Positions 1 through 10,117 are shown, numbered from the stretch's first letter. The stretch is 64,000 nt of DNA from Candidatus Pantoea edessiphila (GCF_002933335.1 NZ_PDKS01000001.1:62001-126000); one strand, 5' to 3'. The notes: generated by a model from the letters alone, not told the origin. A program made the numbers and translations.

Positions 1-555
1 ATACTCATCAGGGATTTTAATAAAACGAGGAAATTTATCTGAAGGGATCTCTATTAGAGCATAACAATGATCTTTTTTATAAACAATTTCAACTGCCAAA
101 TAAGTATAATTATCTTTAAGGAATTTTGTTAAATCAGTTTCATTTGTAATAATGATCGGAGTTATGTGTTGACTTAATTTGTTTTTAAAATATTGATGTA
201 ACCAAATTTGTTGTTTAGAAGATAATTGTAGTTCATTGATCAAAAATATCTTATTATTTTCCATTTCTACTATTAGGTTGTTATATATAGTATTGAATTT
301 TTTGTCAGATTTTATGACTTGTTTTTTTATTTTCTGAAAAAGATAATATGGTGTTTTTGATGATTTTTGTTCCTCTCCTATTAAAACATCTCTTTTTAAA
401 TCTGCAAAACGAACTTTATAAAATTCATCCAAATTATTTGAATAAATACCCAAAAAACGCATTCTTTCTATTAATGGATTTTTTTTGTCTTTGGCTTCCT
501 GCAAAACACGCTCATTAAAAGATAACCAGCTGATTTCTTTTTCAATATAAAACAT
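1..555 (-). CDS. ppk: Polyphosphate kinase, N-terminal part (runs off the window)
   Basis: Polyphosphate kinase transfers the terminal phosphate of ATP onto a growing polyphosphate chain at the inner membrane. Only the first 185 codons are inside the window; the gene continues past position 1. The visible part matches the N and H domains of enterobacterial Ppk closely, for example [19 protein letters not shown] at the start, then [20 protein letters not shown], and [10 protein letters not shown] and [10 protein letters not shown] near the edge. The catalytic histidines lie outside the window, so intactness cannot be judged. The ATG at 555 is preceded directly by an in-frame GTG, so the start could be one codon earlier. 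It lies downstream of purN on the same strand, as in E. coli. Confidence 0.93.
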   Translation of the reverse strand, partial: MFYIEKEISWLSFNERVLQEAKDKKNPLIERMRFLGIYSNNLDEFYKVRFADLKRDVLIGEEQKSSKTPYYLFQKIKKQVIKSDKKFNTIYNNLIVEMENNKIFLINELQLSSKQQIWLHQYFKNKLSQHITPIIITNETDLTKFLKDNYTYLAVEIVYKKDHCYALIEIPSDKFPRFIKIPDEY

Positions 556-642
556 CACTAGCCCTGTAATTATTGTATTATATTGATATTAATCATGAAA
601 TATTTATGATAGTCATACATGCAATATATACAATATCAAGAT

Positions 643-660
643 GTTAATCAGAAAATTAAC
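643..660 (-). terminator. Weak hairpin between purN and ppk
   Basis: A 6-bp stem, GTTAAT pairing with ATTAAC around a 6-base loop, lies downstream of the purN stop. No clear U-run follows. It could slow polymerase or separate purMN from ppk messages, but in such A+T-rich sequence it may be chance. Confidence 0.25.
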
Positions 661-692
661 GTAAAAATTTATTTATATCTATTAGTGTAAAT

Positions 693-1313
693 TTATATAG
701 GTATTTTTTTACCATCTAACCATGCTTGTTCTTCTTTCATTATTAATCTCCCTTCTATAAACCATTTAATTACAATGGGATATATAATATGTTCCTGGTG
801 TTTAATACGTTTAATAATAGACATTTCATTATCTGTGGGAACAATAGCAATTTTTTTTTGTGTAATAATTGGTCCGCTATCTAATTTATTAGTTACGAAA
901 TGAACTGATAATCCATGTTCTAAATCACCATTTTCTAACACTTTGCGATGAGTGTTTAAACCTGGATACTTAGGTAATAAAGAAGGATGAATGTTAATTA
1001 TCATTCCTTTAAAATGGTTTACGAAAAAATTGCTTAAAATACGCATGTAACCGGCTAAAACAATTAAATCAGGTTTATATCTATCAATTTCTTGAGAAAG
1101 AACAAAATCAAAATGTTGACGATCAGTAAATGTATTTGGAATAATAATATTAGCTGGTATTTGTGCTTTTCTAGCATATGTTAAACCATAGGCAGAAGAG
1201 CGATCGCTAAAAACAGCAACAACTTTTGCATTAATTTGTTTATGATAACAAGCATTAATAATAGATTGCAGATTGCTTCCTTGACCCGAGATCAATACAA
1301 TTATTTTTTTCAT
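693..1313 (-). CDS. purN: Phosphoribosylglycinamide formyltransferase (GART)
   Basis: Transfers a formyl group from 10-formyltetrahydrofolate to glycinamide ribonucleotide, the third step of purine synthesis, in the cytosol. The 206 residues match the small folate-dependent GART family (E. coli about 212). The active-site triad of the family is visible as N107, H109 (in [13 protein letters not shown]) and D145 (in KLDSGP). The start codon overlaps the purM stop by 4 bases, so the two are almost certainly translated as a coupled pair. A run of nine A residues on the coding strand (851-859) is within the frame and does not break it. Confidence 0.97.
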   Translation of the reverse strand: MKKIIVLISGQGSNLQSIINACYHKQINAKVVAVFSDRSSAYGLTYARKAQIPANIIIPNTFTDRQHFDFVLSQEIDRYKPDLIVLAGYMRILSNFFVNHFKGMIINIHPSLLPKYPGLNTHRKVLENGDLEHGLSVHFVTNKLDSGPIITQKKIAIVPTDNEMSIIKRIKHQEHIIYPIVIKWFIEGRLIMKEEQAWLDGKKIPI

Positions 1314-2353
1314 TGTTTAAAAACTACACGTTCCTTAGAATATGAATTTTCAATAATACCAATTTTCCATGCCTTTTCACCAATATGATTCATAAAAGAA
1401 ATTATTTTTTCAACCTCTATTGGATTAGCAACTAATAACATACCGACACCACAATTAAATGTACGATACATTTCTAATGTGTTTATATTGCTTTTTCTTT
1501 GTATCCAATTGAATATTGGTGACCAAGACCAGCTGCTTTCATTAATTATTGCTTGAGTGTTATCAGGTAATATTCTAGGGATGTTTTCTATAAAACCACC
1601 ACCAGTTATATGTATCATTGCTTTTATGTTAAAAATTTTTATTAATTTTAATATATTTTTTACATATATGCGTGTTGGTTTTATTAAATAATGAATTAAA
1701 GGTTTTTTATTAATTTGTTTTATAGCAGGATCAATCTGATTCACCTTGATAATCTTATTTATTAAAGAATAACCATTAGCATGTAGCCCACTAGAGCTCA
1801 AAGCAATTAAGGCATCACCATCATTAATTTCTTTTCCGTTAATGATTTTAGATTTTTCAACTACACCTATGCAGAAACCAGCTAAATCAAATCCTTGATT
1901 AAAATACATCCCTGGAATTTCAGCAGTTTCACCTCCTATAAAAGAACAACCAGAATTTATACAACCCTCAACAATACCTTGCATTACTGGACGAGCAATA
2001 TTCACATCTAATTTACTAGTTGAGTAATAATCTAAAAAGAAAAGAGGTTCTGCTCCGCAAACTACTATATCATTGACACACATAGCAACCAAATCAACAC
2101 CAATACTATTATAGTGCTTTTCATCCATCGCTAAAAGTAATTTACTACCAACTCCATCGGTTGTAGTTACTATTACCGGCTCAACATATTTGTTTGGTAA
2201 TTGACATAGTGCACTAAAACCACCTATACTACTTATAATTCCTGGTCTATTAGTTTTTTTTGATATGTTTTTTATATACTTAACAAGTAAATTACTGGTA
2301 TCAATATTAACACCAGCATCTTTATAATTTATAATAGATTTTTTATCTAACAC
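1310..2353 (-). CDS. purM: Phosphoribosylformylglycinamidine cyclo-ligase (AIR synthetase)
   Basis: Closes the imidazole ring to give aminoimidazole ribonucleotide using ATP, the fifth purine step. The 347 residues align end to end with E. coli PurM (345): SYKDAGV-like opening ([10 protein letters not shown]), TTDGVGSKL nucleotide loop, [11 protein letters not shown], and [13 protein letters not shown]. The start is a GTG (2351-2353), with GAGGA about 10 bases upstream. It is the first gene of a purM-purN pair on the minus strand. No PurR operator is recognisable upstream, which is usual in reduced genomes that have lost the repressor. Confidence 0.97.
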   Translation of the reverse strand: MLDKKSIINYKDAGVNIDTSNLLVKYIKNISKKTNRPGIISSIGGFSALCQLPNKYVEPVIVTTTDGVGSKLLLAMDEKHYNSIGVDLVAMCVNDIVVCGAEPLFFLDYYSTSKLDVNIARPVMQGIVEGCINSGCSFIGGETAEIPGMYFNQGFDLAGFCIGVVEKSKIINGKEINDGDALIALSSSGLHANGYSLINKIIKVNQIDPAIKQINKKPLIHYLIKPTRIYVKNILKLIKIFNIKAMIHITGGGFIENIPRILPDNTQAIINESSWSWSPIFNWIQRKSNINTLEMYRTFNCGVGMLLVANPIEVEKIISFMNHIGEKAWKIGIIENSYSKERVVFKQ

Positions 2354-3431
2354 TAATGTATGTTCCTCAATATTTAAATTACTTATGTAATTAAGAAATT
2401 ATTGTTAAATTAATACATGTAATATTGAAACATCATTTTATTCCAAATAATTATTGATTTTACAAAAATTTTATTTAAATCAATGAAAAATAAAAAATAT
2501 TACTATTACGTATTTTAATATAAAGTATTTCTTTTTTAAAAATTAAAAAACTAATTCAAGCTGTTAAGATAACACACATTTTATGTAGATACAAATTACA
2601 TATTAACGTAATTACATAATACCAGTATAAAAATTTTTTAGAATTAATACTTATCAATAGCCGATATAAATTGATTATGCAGTTACATTAAATTTCAAAC
2701 TAACGATAATCGTTAATTGCAATCATTTAATTTTAAATTGAACGAATTTATTAAATATAAACATGAAGATATATAATGATCTTCTGAACCAATATATAAT
2801 AAACAAAAACCAATATTATTCTCATTTCTAGCAATATAGATAAATATTTAAGCATCCTATAACGACAATTAGTATATAGTATAATAAATAATATTTATTG
2901 ATAATATTAATGATAGTTATTAACTCCAAAATAAATTGTTGATTAATTTGTTCTTAAGTATACATTTATAATATAACATTATAAAATGTAACAATTTAAT
3001 ATCTAAACAACAAGTAAAAATTGTTTTAATTTATTCATAGGTGTCATAAATGGGTTCTCTTATGTTGAAAGAAATCTAAAATTGATAAAAATTAATTTTA
3101 CTTTATGTTATTAATTTTAATAATTGGTCTATAAATTTATCTAAATTAACTACAGATAAATAACTAGATAAAATATAATGATTAATATAAAATGTTTTTA
3201 GCTTCATTTGTCAACATTTACTAGATAATTATTATCATACAAAATTATTCTACACGATTCATTAGGTCATTTTTATTTAAATTAATACTATAAATTATTA
3301 CTAATATTTAAATAATATTTAAAGTTATCATATTACTAATATATTGACTAATAAAATTTATTAACATGTTGATAAAAGTTAAATTAAATTTTATTAAGAT
3401 TAAGACAAATAAAATATTTTAAGGAAAATAT
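2354..3431. other. Gene-free 1.1 kb spacer between purM and dapA
   Basis: Very A+T-rich, with stop codons in all frames and no ORF I can relate to a protein. In E. coli this interval holds upp, uraA, hda, bcp, gcvR and others, so I infer it is what remains after their deletion. It must contain the divergent promoters of purM and dapA. I see no tRNA, no strong hairpin and no tandem repeat in it. Confidence 0.6.
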
Positions 3432-4313
3432 ATGATATTTTCGGGAAGCATTGTTGCTCTTATTACCCCAATGGATCCTAAAGGCAAATTGTGCCTTTCT
3501 AGTTTAAAAAAATTGGTTAACTATCATATTAATAGTGGTACATCAGCTATTGTTTCAGTAGGCACTACTGGTGAATCTGCAACACTAAGTCATGAAGAAC
3601 ATGGTAATGTGGTTATGCAAACTTTAGAAATTGCAAATGAAAAGATTGCTGTGATTGCTGGAACAGGTTCAAATGATACTGCAGAAGCAATATCTCTTAC
3701 TAAACGTTTTGAGTACTCTGGAATTAAAGGATGTTTATCTGTAACTCCTTATTATAATCGCCCTACACAAGAAGGTTTATATCAACATTTTAAAGCTATT
3801 GCTAATAGTACCAATTTGCCACAAATATTATATAATGTTCCATCTCGAACAGGATGTGATATACTTCCTGAAACTGTAGCACGTTTATCAAAAATCAAAA
3901 ATATCATTGGAATCAAAGAAGCAACCGGCGATTTATCACGCATTAATCAAATAAATAATTTAGTAAACAGTGATTTTATTTTAATGAGTGGGGATGATAT
4001 TACAGCATTAGATTTTATGAGACTAGGAGGTAATGGAATTATTTCAGTAACAGCAAATATTGCTGCAAGAGAAATGGTAACAATCTGTAAATTAGCAAGT
4101 CAAAAAAAATTTAATAAAGCTTATCAATTGAATCAAAATTTAATGTTTTTGCATAAAGTTCTTTTTTGTGAATCAAATCCAATTCCAGTAAAATGGGCAG
4201 CCAAAAAGATTGGTTTGATCGAACACGACAATCTGCGTCTACCTATGACTACCTTGTCTAATATAAATCAATTACAAGTAGAGCAGGCTTTAATACTATC
4301 AGGTTTACAATAA
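3432..4313 (+). CDS. dapA: 4-hydroxy-tetrahydrodipicolinate synthase
   Basis: Condenses pyruvate with aspartate semialdehyde, the committed step toward diaminopimelate for peptidoglycan and lysine. The 293 residues match the family (E. coli 292). The Schiff-base lysine is K162 in GIKEATGD, the catalytic tyrosine is Y134 in [10 protein letters not shown], and the GTTGES loop (44-49) carries the paired threonines. AAGGAAAAT precedes the ATG. It begins a dapA-bamC-purC run with gaps of 13 and 29 bases, the same order as E. coli. Feedback inhibition by lysine cannot be read from the sequence. Confidence 0.97.
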   Translation: MIFSGSIVALITPMDPKGKLCLSSLKKLVNYHINSGTSAIVSVGTTGESATLSHEEHGNVVMQTLEIANEKIAVIAGTGSNDTAEAISLTKRFEYSGIKGCLSVTPYYNRPTQEGLYQHFKAIANSTNLPQILYNVPSRTGCDILPETVARLSKIKNIIGIKEATGDLSRINQINNLVNSDFILMSGDDITALDFMRLGGNGIISVTANIAAREMVTICKLASQKKFNKAYQLNQNLMFLHKVLFCESNPIPVKWAAKKIGLIEHDNLRLPMTTLSNINQLQVEQALILSGLQ

Positions 4314-4326
4314 TTAGGAATTTTGG

Positions 4327-5355
4327 ATGAGTTGCATAGTAAAGCGTTCAAGTGATATGTTAATAATAAGATTGTTTGTTATATTTTTACTTTCATCATG
4401 TTCTTATAGTCAATTTAACATTAATGAATTTTATTACTTAAAAGCTAATAAATTGCAAGAAATGAAATCACCTAACGATATTATTTTTCCTATTCAAAGA
4501 GGTAATTATGATATACCAATTATAAACAATAAAACTAATAATATAGTTAAAGAAAAACTGAATTTATATCCACCAATTCAACCTTTATACATAACTGATG
4601 ATATAAATATTAATTATTTAGAAAATAAAGGATTATTATTTGTTAATCAAAATAACATAGATACTCTGTGGTCACAAATAGTCAATATAACGAAATTTTA
4701 TAAATTACCAATTTTATCCAATAATGAAATATTACATCAATTAACAACCGATTGGATTAAATTGAATCGATTCTATGACAATAAAATATATACTGGAAGA
4801 TATCATTTAAGTTTACAAAAACATCAATCTAAATTATTGTTTACCATTTATTTGATTGATTTAAAACAAGGAGAAAAAAACATTAAATCACCTTTTCATA
4901 TAAGACATTATACAATAACAATGCTTAATAATATAATATTAGGTTTATCTAAAATACAAAATGATAAAAAAGTTTATCCTATTACTTCTGATAGTAAAAT
5001 CAACGTTAAAAGCATAATCGATAAAGAAAACAATTTACCAATGCTAAAGCTTTACACATCATTTGATACAGCTTGGGAACGTTTAAAATTTGCAATGAAA
5101 TTAATAGGTATGCGCATAAATTATAGTGATAAAACAAAAGGTACCTTTAATGTAACTTATAAAAAAACTGGCAATTTATTTTGGAAGTCTATTAACATAA
5201 ACAATCCTAATCTGCCAGAGGGTGATTATACTGTTCAACTTGGTAATTTAAATAAATATGTTAGTCTAAGATTTATTAGCGCTAAGGGTAATATTTTAGA
5301 TAAAAAAACAAATGATACTTTAATGAAAGTACTACAAAACATATTAAATAGATAA
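4327..5355 (+). CDS. bamC: Outer membrane assembly lipoprotein BamC
   Basis: BamC is a lipoprotein of the BAM complex that inserts beta-barrel proteins into the outer membrane. The N-terminus has a short basic stretch, a hydrophobic helix and a lipobox ending LSSC, so C25 should be the lipidated residue. Scattered matches to E. coli BamC follow throughout: YPPIQPL, TLWSQI, LTTDWIKLNR, RYHLSL, and AWERLKFAMKLIGM in the C-terminal helix-grip domain; length 342 against 344. Sequence identity is low, as is usual for this lipoprotein in symbionts. AGGA 8 bases upstream supports the start. Retention implies that an outer membrane with barrel proteins is still made. Confidence 0.9.
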   Translation: MSCIVKRSSDMLIIRLFVIFLLSSCSYSQFNINEFYYLKANKLQEMKSPNDIIFPIQRGNYDIPIINNKTNNIVKEKLNLYPPIQPLYITDDININYLENKGLLFVNQNNIDTLWSQIVNITKFYKLPILSNNEILHQLTTDWIKLNRFYDNKIYTGRYHLSLQKHQSKLLFTIYLIDLKQGEKNIKSPFHIRHYTITMLNNIILGLSKIQNDKKVYPITSDSKINVKSIIDKENNLPMLKLYTSFDTAWERLKFAMKLIGMRINYSDKTKGTFNVTYKKTGNLFWKSININNPNLPEGDYTVQLGNLNKYVSLRFISAKGNILDKKTNDTLMKVLQNILNR

Positions 5356-5384
5356 GATTATATTTATTTTCTTAGGATTTTACA

Positions 5385-6110
5385 ATGAAAAAAACATCTG
5401 AACTATATCGTGGAAAATCAAAAACTGTATATTGCACAGAAGAAAAAGATTTTTTAATAATACATTTTCGTGACGATATATCTGCAAATAATGGACTTAA
5501 ATTTCAGAACTTTGCTGGCAAAGGATCAATAAATAACGCAATCAACCATTTTGTTATGACTAAATTACAAGATAATGGAATAAAATGTCATTTAGAAAAC
5601 AAAATATCAGACAATGAATTATTAGTGAAAAAGCTAATAATGCTACCTATTGAGTGTGTTTTGAGAAATCGTGCAGCAGGGTCTTTAATTAAGAGAATAG
5701 ATATAAAAGAAGGTATTGTATTAAATCCTCCAATATTTGAAATATTTTTAAAAAATGATATGAAGAATGATCCAATGATCAATCATTCTTACTGTGAAAC
5801 TTTTGGTTGGGTAAGCAAGAAACACCTAATAACTATGAAGTCAATCACTTATAAAATAAATGATATTTTGAATAAATTATTTAATGATATCAGTATAATA
5901 CTGGTTGATTTTAAATTAGAATTTGGTTTGCTGAATAATGAAATAGTATTAGGTGATGAATTTTCTCCTGATACTGCACGTTTATGGGATATAAAAAATA
6001 TGGATAAACTAGATAAAGATTTGTTTCGAAAAAATCCCACTAATTCTTCTGGAGTGATTCAAGCATATGAATTGGTGGCTAGTAGATTAAGTAATTATTT
6101 TATTAAATAA
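5385..6110 (+). CDS. purC: SAICAR synthetase
   Basis: Joins aspartate to carboxyaminoimidazole ribonucleotide with ATP to give SAICAR, the eighth purine step. The 241 residues fit the bacterial single-domain type (E. coli 237). Recognisable stretches are YRGKSKTVY (8-16), [11 protein letters not shown], the substrate-binding VDFKLEFG, and [24 protein letters not shown] upstream of the ATG supplies the ribosome-binding site. It is the last gene after dapA and bamC. It converges on dapE, with a 65-base gap holding an A-run and a T-run but no strong G+C hairpin. Confidence 0.97.
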   Translation: MKKTSELYRGKSKTVYCTEEKDFLIIHFRDDISANNGLKFQNFAGKGSINNAINHFVMTKLQDNGIKCHLENKISDNELLVKKLIMLPIECVLRNRAAGSLIKRIDIKEGIVLNPPIFEIFLKNDMKNDPMINHSYCETFGWVSKKHLITMKSITYKINDILNKLFNDISIILVDFKLEFGLLNNEIVLGDEFSPDTARLWDIKNMDKLDKDLFRKNPTNSSGVIQAYELVASRLSNYFIK

Positions 6111-6175
6111 TAATCTAACTTAACCATTAATTAATTTCTTATAAAAAAAAGAAACTGTGTTTTTTATCAAAATAA

Positions 6176-7306
6176 TCAAGCAATTATTTGTTCCATTATA
6201 CGTTGATATATCTTACTCAAAATCTGTAAGTCAAATATTCTTACATATTCATTAATTTTATGAATTGTTTTGTTAACTAAACCTAATTCAACTACTTGAG
6301 CGCCAGTGCAAATAATGAATCGTCCATCAGATGTTCCACCATTATTGAAAATTTTTGGTTTAACTTTGCTATAGTGAAACACTGTTTTTATAACTATATC
6401 AGTCAATTTTTTATGGTAAGTAAAAAAAGGTTTAGCAGCAAGATCCCACTCAATAGAATAATTTAATTGTTTATTTGCTGCAAGTAGTATATCAAATCGT
6501 TCACGAATCATTTCATCATCTAACTCTGTACTAAACCGAATATTAAATTTAATTAATAAGTTTCCTGGTATAATATTATTAACACCATCTCCTGCTTGTA
6601 TATTAGTAATTTGCATAATTGTCGGTGGAAAAAAATCATTTCCTTTATCCCAAACAGCATGTATTAGTTCATTTAATATTTGTATTCCTGCATGTATAGG
6701 ATTATCTGCTAAATCGGGATATGCAACATGGCCTTGTATGCCTTTAATCGTTAATTTCGCATTTATTGAACCACGACGTCCGTTTTTTATTATATCTCCC
6801 AAATTAATTTCACTAGTGGGTTCACCAATTAGACAATAATCTAATCTATCATTTCGTGACATTAATCGCTCAACTACTTTTAAAGTACCATTTCTTGCTG
6901 TATTTTCTTCGTCTGAAGTTATAAGAAAAGCTAAACAACCTTTATGATTTGGATGTATTTTAACAAAACGTTCAGCAGCTACTACCATAGCAGCTAAAGC
7001 ACCTTTCATATCTGCTGCACCACGGCCAAATAGCATACCTTTGTCCATAAAAGGTTCAAAAGGAAAATGATTCCAGCTATTAATGTCTCCAGGTGGGACT
7101 ACATCAGTATGCCCGGCAAATGCTAGCGTTTCTCCTCGACGACGTGTGGCCCAAAAATTTTTAGTGTCATTAATATTAATTGTTTCTATATTAAATCCTA
7201 TTGCTTCAAGTCGATTAATCAATAAATCTTGACATCCCGCATCATAAGGACTTATGGAAGGACATCTAATAAGTTGTTTTGTAAGTTCAACTATTGGACA
7301 TAACAT
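6176..7306 (-). CDS. dapE: Succinyl-diaminopimelate desuccinylase
   Basis: A di-zinc M20-family hydrolase that removes succinate from N-succinyl-LL-diaminopimelate on the way to meso-diaminopimelate. The 376 residues match E. coli (375). Metal ligands and base are visible: H66 in [12 protein letters not shown]99 in GRGAADMKG, the E133-E134 pair in TSDEE, E162 in IGEPTSE, and the C-terminal histidine in [15 protein letters not shown] lies 9 bases before the ATG. With dapA it keeps the peptidoglycan/lysine branch, so the cell probably retains a wall. Confidence 0.97.
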   Translation of the reverse strand: MLCPIVELTKQLIRCPSISPYDAGCQDLLINRLEAIGFNIETININDTKNFWATRRRGETLAFAGHTDVVPPGDINSWNHFPFEPFMDKGMLFGRGAADMKGALAAMVVAAERFVKIHPNHKGCLAFLITSDEENTARNGTLKVVERLMSRNDRLDYCLIGEPTSEINLGDIIKNGRRGSINAKLTIKGIQGHVAYPDLADNPIHAGIQILNELIHAVWDKGNDFFPPTIMQITNIQAGDGVNNIIPGNLLIKFNIRFSTELDDEMIRERFDILLAANKQLNYSIEWDLAAKPFFTYHKKLTDIVIKTVFHYSKVKPKIFNNGGTSDGRFIICTGAQVVELGLVNKTIHKINEYVRIFDLQILSKIYQRIMEQIIA

Positions 7307-7713
7307 AATTAATTTATCCTTAATAATTTTATAAACACAATAACTATTAAATAATATAAAAAGTAAAAAATAAAATAATATTTTGTGTTTTTATATATTT
7401 AGTAGTACAATCTTTATATTAAAAGATATACTAAATATTTTACTTAGAGAGGTTATTTGTTGTTTAAAAACCAAATGTTTAATAATAAATAACTTATATT
7501 AAATACTATACATTTATGAATTGTTAATTGCTTTAATGATTTAATTATAATAATTTATCAGTTGAATTTGGCATATGTGATGCTAATTGATTTTTCATAA
7601 TCGTAATCAGTTACATGAAATTATGAATCGTCTTATTTTATAAGAAAATATAAATAATAGAAGTAGTAAAAACAATCACATCAGAATATAACAATATTCT
7701 ATTTAATAATTTA

Positions 7714-7826
7714 AAAAATCAATAATTATCTAAATGCTATAAAATTAAATCTATTTTAGAGTTATTTGAAATAACAGATATTTTAGTTAGATGTTTCTTA
7801 AGATATATAATCTTATTAATTTATAT
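7714..7826. repeat. Direct repeat copy 1 flanking ansP
   Basis: About 113 bases that recur at 9950-10061 in the same orientation, with roughly nine differences and one indel by hand alignment. A core of 37 bases (7760-7796 here) is identical in both. Inside are a 15-base palindrome GTTATTTGAAATAAC (7761-7775) and a 6-bp hairpin TAAGAT/ATCTTA (7799-7815). Neither copy has an open frame extending beyond it, so it looks non-coding. Confidence 0.85.
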
Positions 7827-7896
7827 TATATGTATATATTTAGTATTGATATTTTGTTTACTGTTTTTATAAAATTTATTTATATAATACTATCAA

Positions 7897-7955
7897 ATTA
7901 TAACATTTTATAACATTATTTTTATAACATGTTTATAACATTATTTTGAATTTTG
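7897..7955. repeat. Imperfect ATAACATT tandem array
   Basis: Four spaced copies of a TATAACATT-like unit at irregular spacing of roughly 10 to 15 bases. This is probably slippage-derived low-complexity sequence; no coding or regulatory role is evident. Confidence 0.45.
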
Positions 7956-8201
7956 ATTTCATATTTTTTTTGCTAAAAATTAAAGTATTAATAATTATTT
8001 ATGACAAGCTAAATTTTTATTGTTAATTCTATCTGGTTTTATAATACAGCTTAATTTTAAAATCAAATATCAATTAACTCATAAGATTATTGAATAAATA
8101 TCAGAAAATTTATTAGAATAAATTTTATATTTCTTGATTATAACTTATAAAACAATAAATTAAAACACCATATTCCTAATAATTTAATAAAAAATTGAAT
8201 A

Positions 8202-8215
8202 ATCCTAATTAGGAT
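8202..8215. promoter_or_regulatory. Perfect 14-bp palindrome before ansP
   Basis: ATCCTAATTAGGAT reads the same on both strands and ends 13 bases before the ansP ATG. A separate AGGA at 8220 is the likely ribosome-binding site. It could be an operator, or a hairpin that holds an AGGA; no known regulator is assigned. Confidence 0.35.
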
Positions 8216-8228
8216 AAATAGGAAATTT

Positions 8229-9707
8229 ATGATGCATAAAAAACAAGAATTAACTGAAGTTAGCGATGCAAAAAGACGTTGGTTAAATTCTCATGATATT
8301 GGTTACCAAAAATCAATGGATAATCGACATGTTCAAATGATTGCAATTGGAGGAGCGATAGGAACTGGTTTATTTTTAGGTACAGGTGGTCGTTTACAAA
8401 TAGCAGGACCATCATTAGTATTAATTTATATTATTTGTGGTATTTTTTCTTTCTTTATTTTACGTGCTTTAGGTGAATTAATTTTAAATCGTCCTTCTAG
8501 TGGAAGTTTTGTATCTTATGCCAGAGAATTTTTTGGTGAAAAAGCTTCATATATTGCAGGTTGGATGTATTTTCTTAATTGGGCTATGACTGGTATTGTT
8601 GATATTACCGCTGTAGCCCTATACATAAAATACTGGAAAATATTTAGTGCAATTCCTCAATGGGTATTTGCACTAGTTGCTCTTATTGTAGTTAGTGTTA
8701 TGAATATGGTTGGAGTAAGATGGTTTGCTGAAATGGAATTTTGGTGTTCTCTGATCAAGGTATTGGCGCTCATCTTTTTTTTAGTTATTGGTATAGTAGT
8801 TCTTATTAGTGGCCATCCAGTAGATGGTAATATGACAGGTATTCATTTGATTACTGATCAAGGAGGATTTTTCCCTCATGGATTATTATCTGCTTTGGTA
8901 TTAATACAGGGGGTAGTATTTGCTTTTGCCTCAATTGAATTAGTTGGTACTGCAGCAGGTGAATGCAAAGATCCTGAAAATATTTTACCAAGAGCAATTA
9001 ATAGTATAATATGGCGCATAGGTGTTTTCTACACTGGTTCAATATTATTATTAGTACTTTTATTACCATGGAATGCTTATCATGCAAACGAAAGTCCTTT
9101 CGTTACGGTATTATCTAAATTAGGCATACCATATGTTTGTCATGTAATGAACTTTGTTGTTTTAAGTGCAGCACTTTCTAGTATCAATTCAGGTCTGTAT
9201 TCTACTGGAAGAATACTAAGATCTATGTCTATGGGCGGATCAGCTCCAAAGTTTATGTCAAAAATGAGCGCTCAGAAAGTACCCTATGCTGGAATTATGT
9301 CTACCGTTGCGATTTATATAATTGGTGTATTTCTTAATTATAGTTTGCCTACGAAAGTATTTGAGATTATGATAAATTATGCTTCTCTTGGTATTATTTC
9401 TTCATGGACTTTTATAATAATATGTCATTTACGTTTACGTAAAGCTATTCAAGAAGGTAAAGCAAAAGAAGTAAAGTTTAAATTACCAGGTGCACCTTTT
9501 ACTTCATGGCTAACTCTATTGTTCTTGTTTTGTGTTGTAGTACTAATGGCTTTTGACTATCCAAATGGAACTTATACTATAGCCTCTATTCCTTTAATTG
9601 CATTAATCTTAGTAATAGGATGGTTTAGAGTACGTAAGCGTGTTAGAGAAATATCTAAAAAAGAAAAAGCATATTATCATAATGATGATAGTTTAAACTT
9701 AAAATAA
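8229..9707 (+). CDS. ansP: L-asparagine permease
   Basis: A 492-residue amino acid/proton symporter of the APC superfamily with about twelve membrane helices. It is far closer to E. coli AnsP than to other permeases of the family: AKRRWLNSHDIGY near the N-terminus, IAIGGAIGTGLFLG in helix 1, RPSSGSFVSYAREFFGEKA, FASIELVGTAAGECKDPEN, and FKLPGAPFTSWLTLLFL. It should import asparagine across the inner membrane. AGGAAATTT precedes the ATG; a second ATG follows directly. The gene lies between dapE and talA, where E. coli has no ansP, and is bracketed by a ~112-bp direct repeat. Strong conservation argues that it is functional. Confidence 0.93.
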   Translation: MMHKKQELTEVSDAKRRWLNSHDIGYQKSMDNRHVQMIAIGGAIGTGLFLGTGGRLQIAGPSLVLIYIICGIFSFFILRALGELILNRPSSGSFVSYAREFFGEKASYIAGWMYFLNWAMTGIVDITAVALYIKYWKIFSAIPQWVFALVALIVVSVMNMVGVRWFAEMEFWCSLIKVLALIFFLVIGIVVLISGHPVDGNMTGIHLITDQGGFFPHGLLSALVLIQGVVFAFASIELVGTAAGECKDPENILPRAINSIIWRIGVFYTGSILLLVLLLPWNAYHANESPFVTVLSKLGIPYVCHVMNFVVLSAALSSINSGLYSTGRILRSMSMGGSAPKFMSKMSAQKVPYAGIMSTVAIYIIGVFLNYSLPTKVFEIMINYASLGIISSWTFIIICHLRLRKAIQEGKAKEVKFKLPGAPFTSWLTLLFLFCVVVLMAFDYPNGTYTIASIPLIALILVIGWFRVRKRVREISKKEKAYYHNDDSLNLK

Positions 9708-9758
9708 GCAATATATCAAAATAGTATTATTGTAGTAATAAATGTTGTTATTAGTTAA

Positions 9759-9795
9759 ATATTACAGTCAGTAATATATAAAAACTGGTTTTTAT
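9759..9795 (+). terminator. Candidate ansP terminator (two adjacent hairpins)
   Basis: ATATTAC pairs with GTAATAT around a 5-base loop (9759-9777). ATAAAAAC then pairs with GTTTTTAT across 2 bases (9778-9795), placing a T5 run in its right arm. The position, 52 bases after the ansP stop, suits a terminator, but the stems are weak. Confidence 0.4.
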
Positions 9796-9831
9796 GAAAA
9801 TTAGATGAATTTTGAAAATTAAATGAATTTT
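9796..9831. repeat. 18-bp tandem duplication
   Basis: GAAAATTAGATGAATTTT (9796-9813) is followed at once by a copy with one change (9814-9831). No coding frame or known function; probably slippage. Confidence 0.6.
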
Positions 9832-9949
9832 AAATGATCGTATTAACAATATATAATCCATTACGTTTGTTAACTAATAATAAATTGTATGGTGTTAAAA
9901 TTCATATGATTAATATTTAAAAATTATTAAAATAATTAATTTGATATTT

Positions 9950-10061
9950 AAAAATCAACAATTATCTAATGATATAATATTAAACGTATTTTATAGTTAT
10001 TTGAAATAACAGATATTTTAGTTAGATGTTTTTTAAGATGTATAATCTTATTAATTTATAT
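9950..10061. repeat. Direct repeat copy 2 flanking ansP
   Basis: Second copy of the repeat at 7714-7826, same orientation, about 2.2 kb away. The identical core is 9995-10031. The internal palindrome (9996-10010) is identical. The TAAGAT/ATCTTA hairpin (10034-10050) keeps its stem while one loop base differs. It ends just before the talA terminator. Confidence 0.85.
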
Positions 10062-10072
10062 ATATAACAAAT

Positions 10073-10101
10073 ATTAAGGCGGGAATAATATCCGCCTTAA
10101 T
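10073..10101 (-). terminator. talA terminator
   Basis: ATTAAGGCGG and CCGCCTTAAT form a perfect 10-bp stem around a 9-base loop, 16 bases after the talA stop on the minus strand. The right side on that strand continues A+T-rich (ATTTGTTATA). It is one of the few spacer hairpins in the window that still has a G+C-rich stem. Confidence 0.8.
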
Positions 10102-10117
10102 ACTGTTACGTCAAATC

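Larger units (their letters stand above)
7307..8228. other. 0.9 kb spacer between dapE and ansP, with a repeat copy
   Basis: No protein-coding frame is visible. It contains the first copy of the ~112-bp direct repeat (7714-7826), an imperfect tandem array of ATAACATT-like units (about 7897-7955), and a 14-bp palindrome just before ansP. The dapE promoter should lie at its left end and the ansP promoter at its right end. Confidence 0.6.
9708..10072. other. Spacer between ansP and talA, with repeats and hairpins
   Basis: No coding frame. From left to right it holds two small hairpins after ansP (9759-9795), an 18-bp unit repeated twice (9796-9831) and the second copy of the long direct repeat (9950-10061), followed by the talA terminator. 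Confidence 0.6.

Noticed and set aside
6111-6175. Terminator between purC and dapE
   Set aside because: An A-run and a T-run face each other (about 6144-6168), but no stem with stable pairing forms beyond poly-A/poly-T; not supported enough to annotate.
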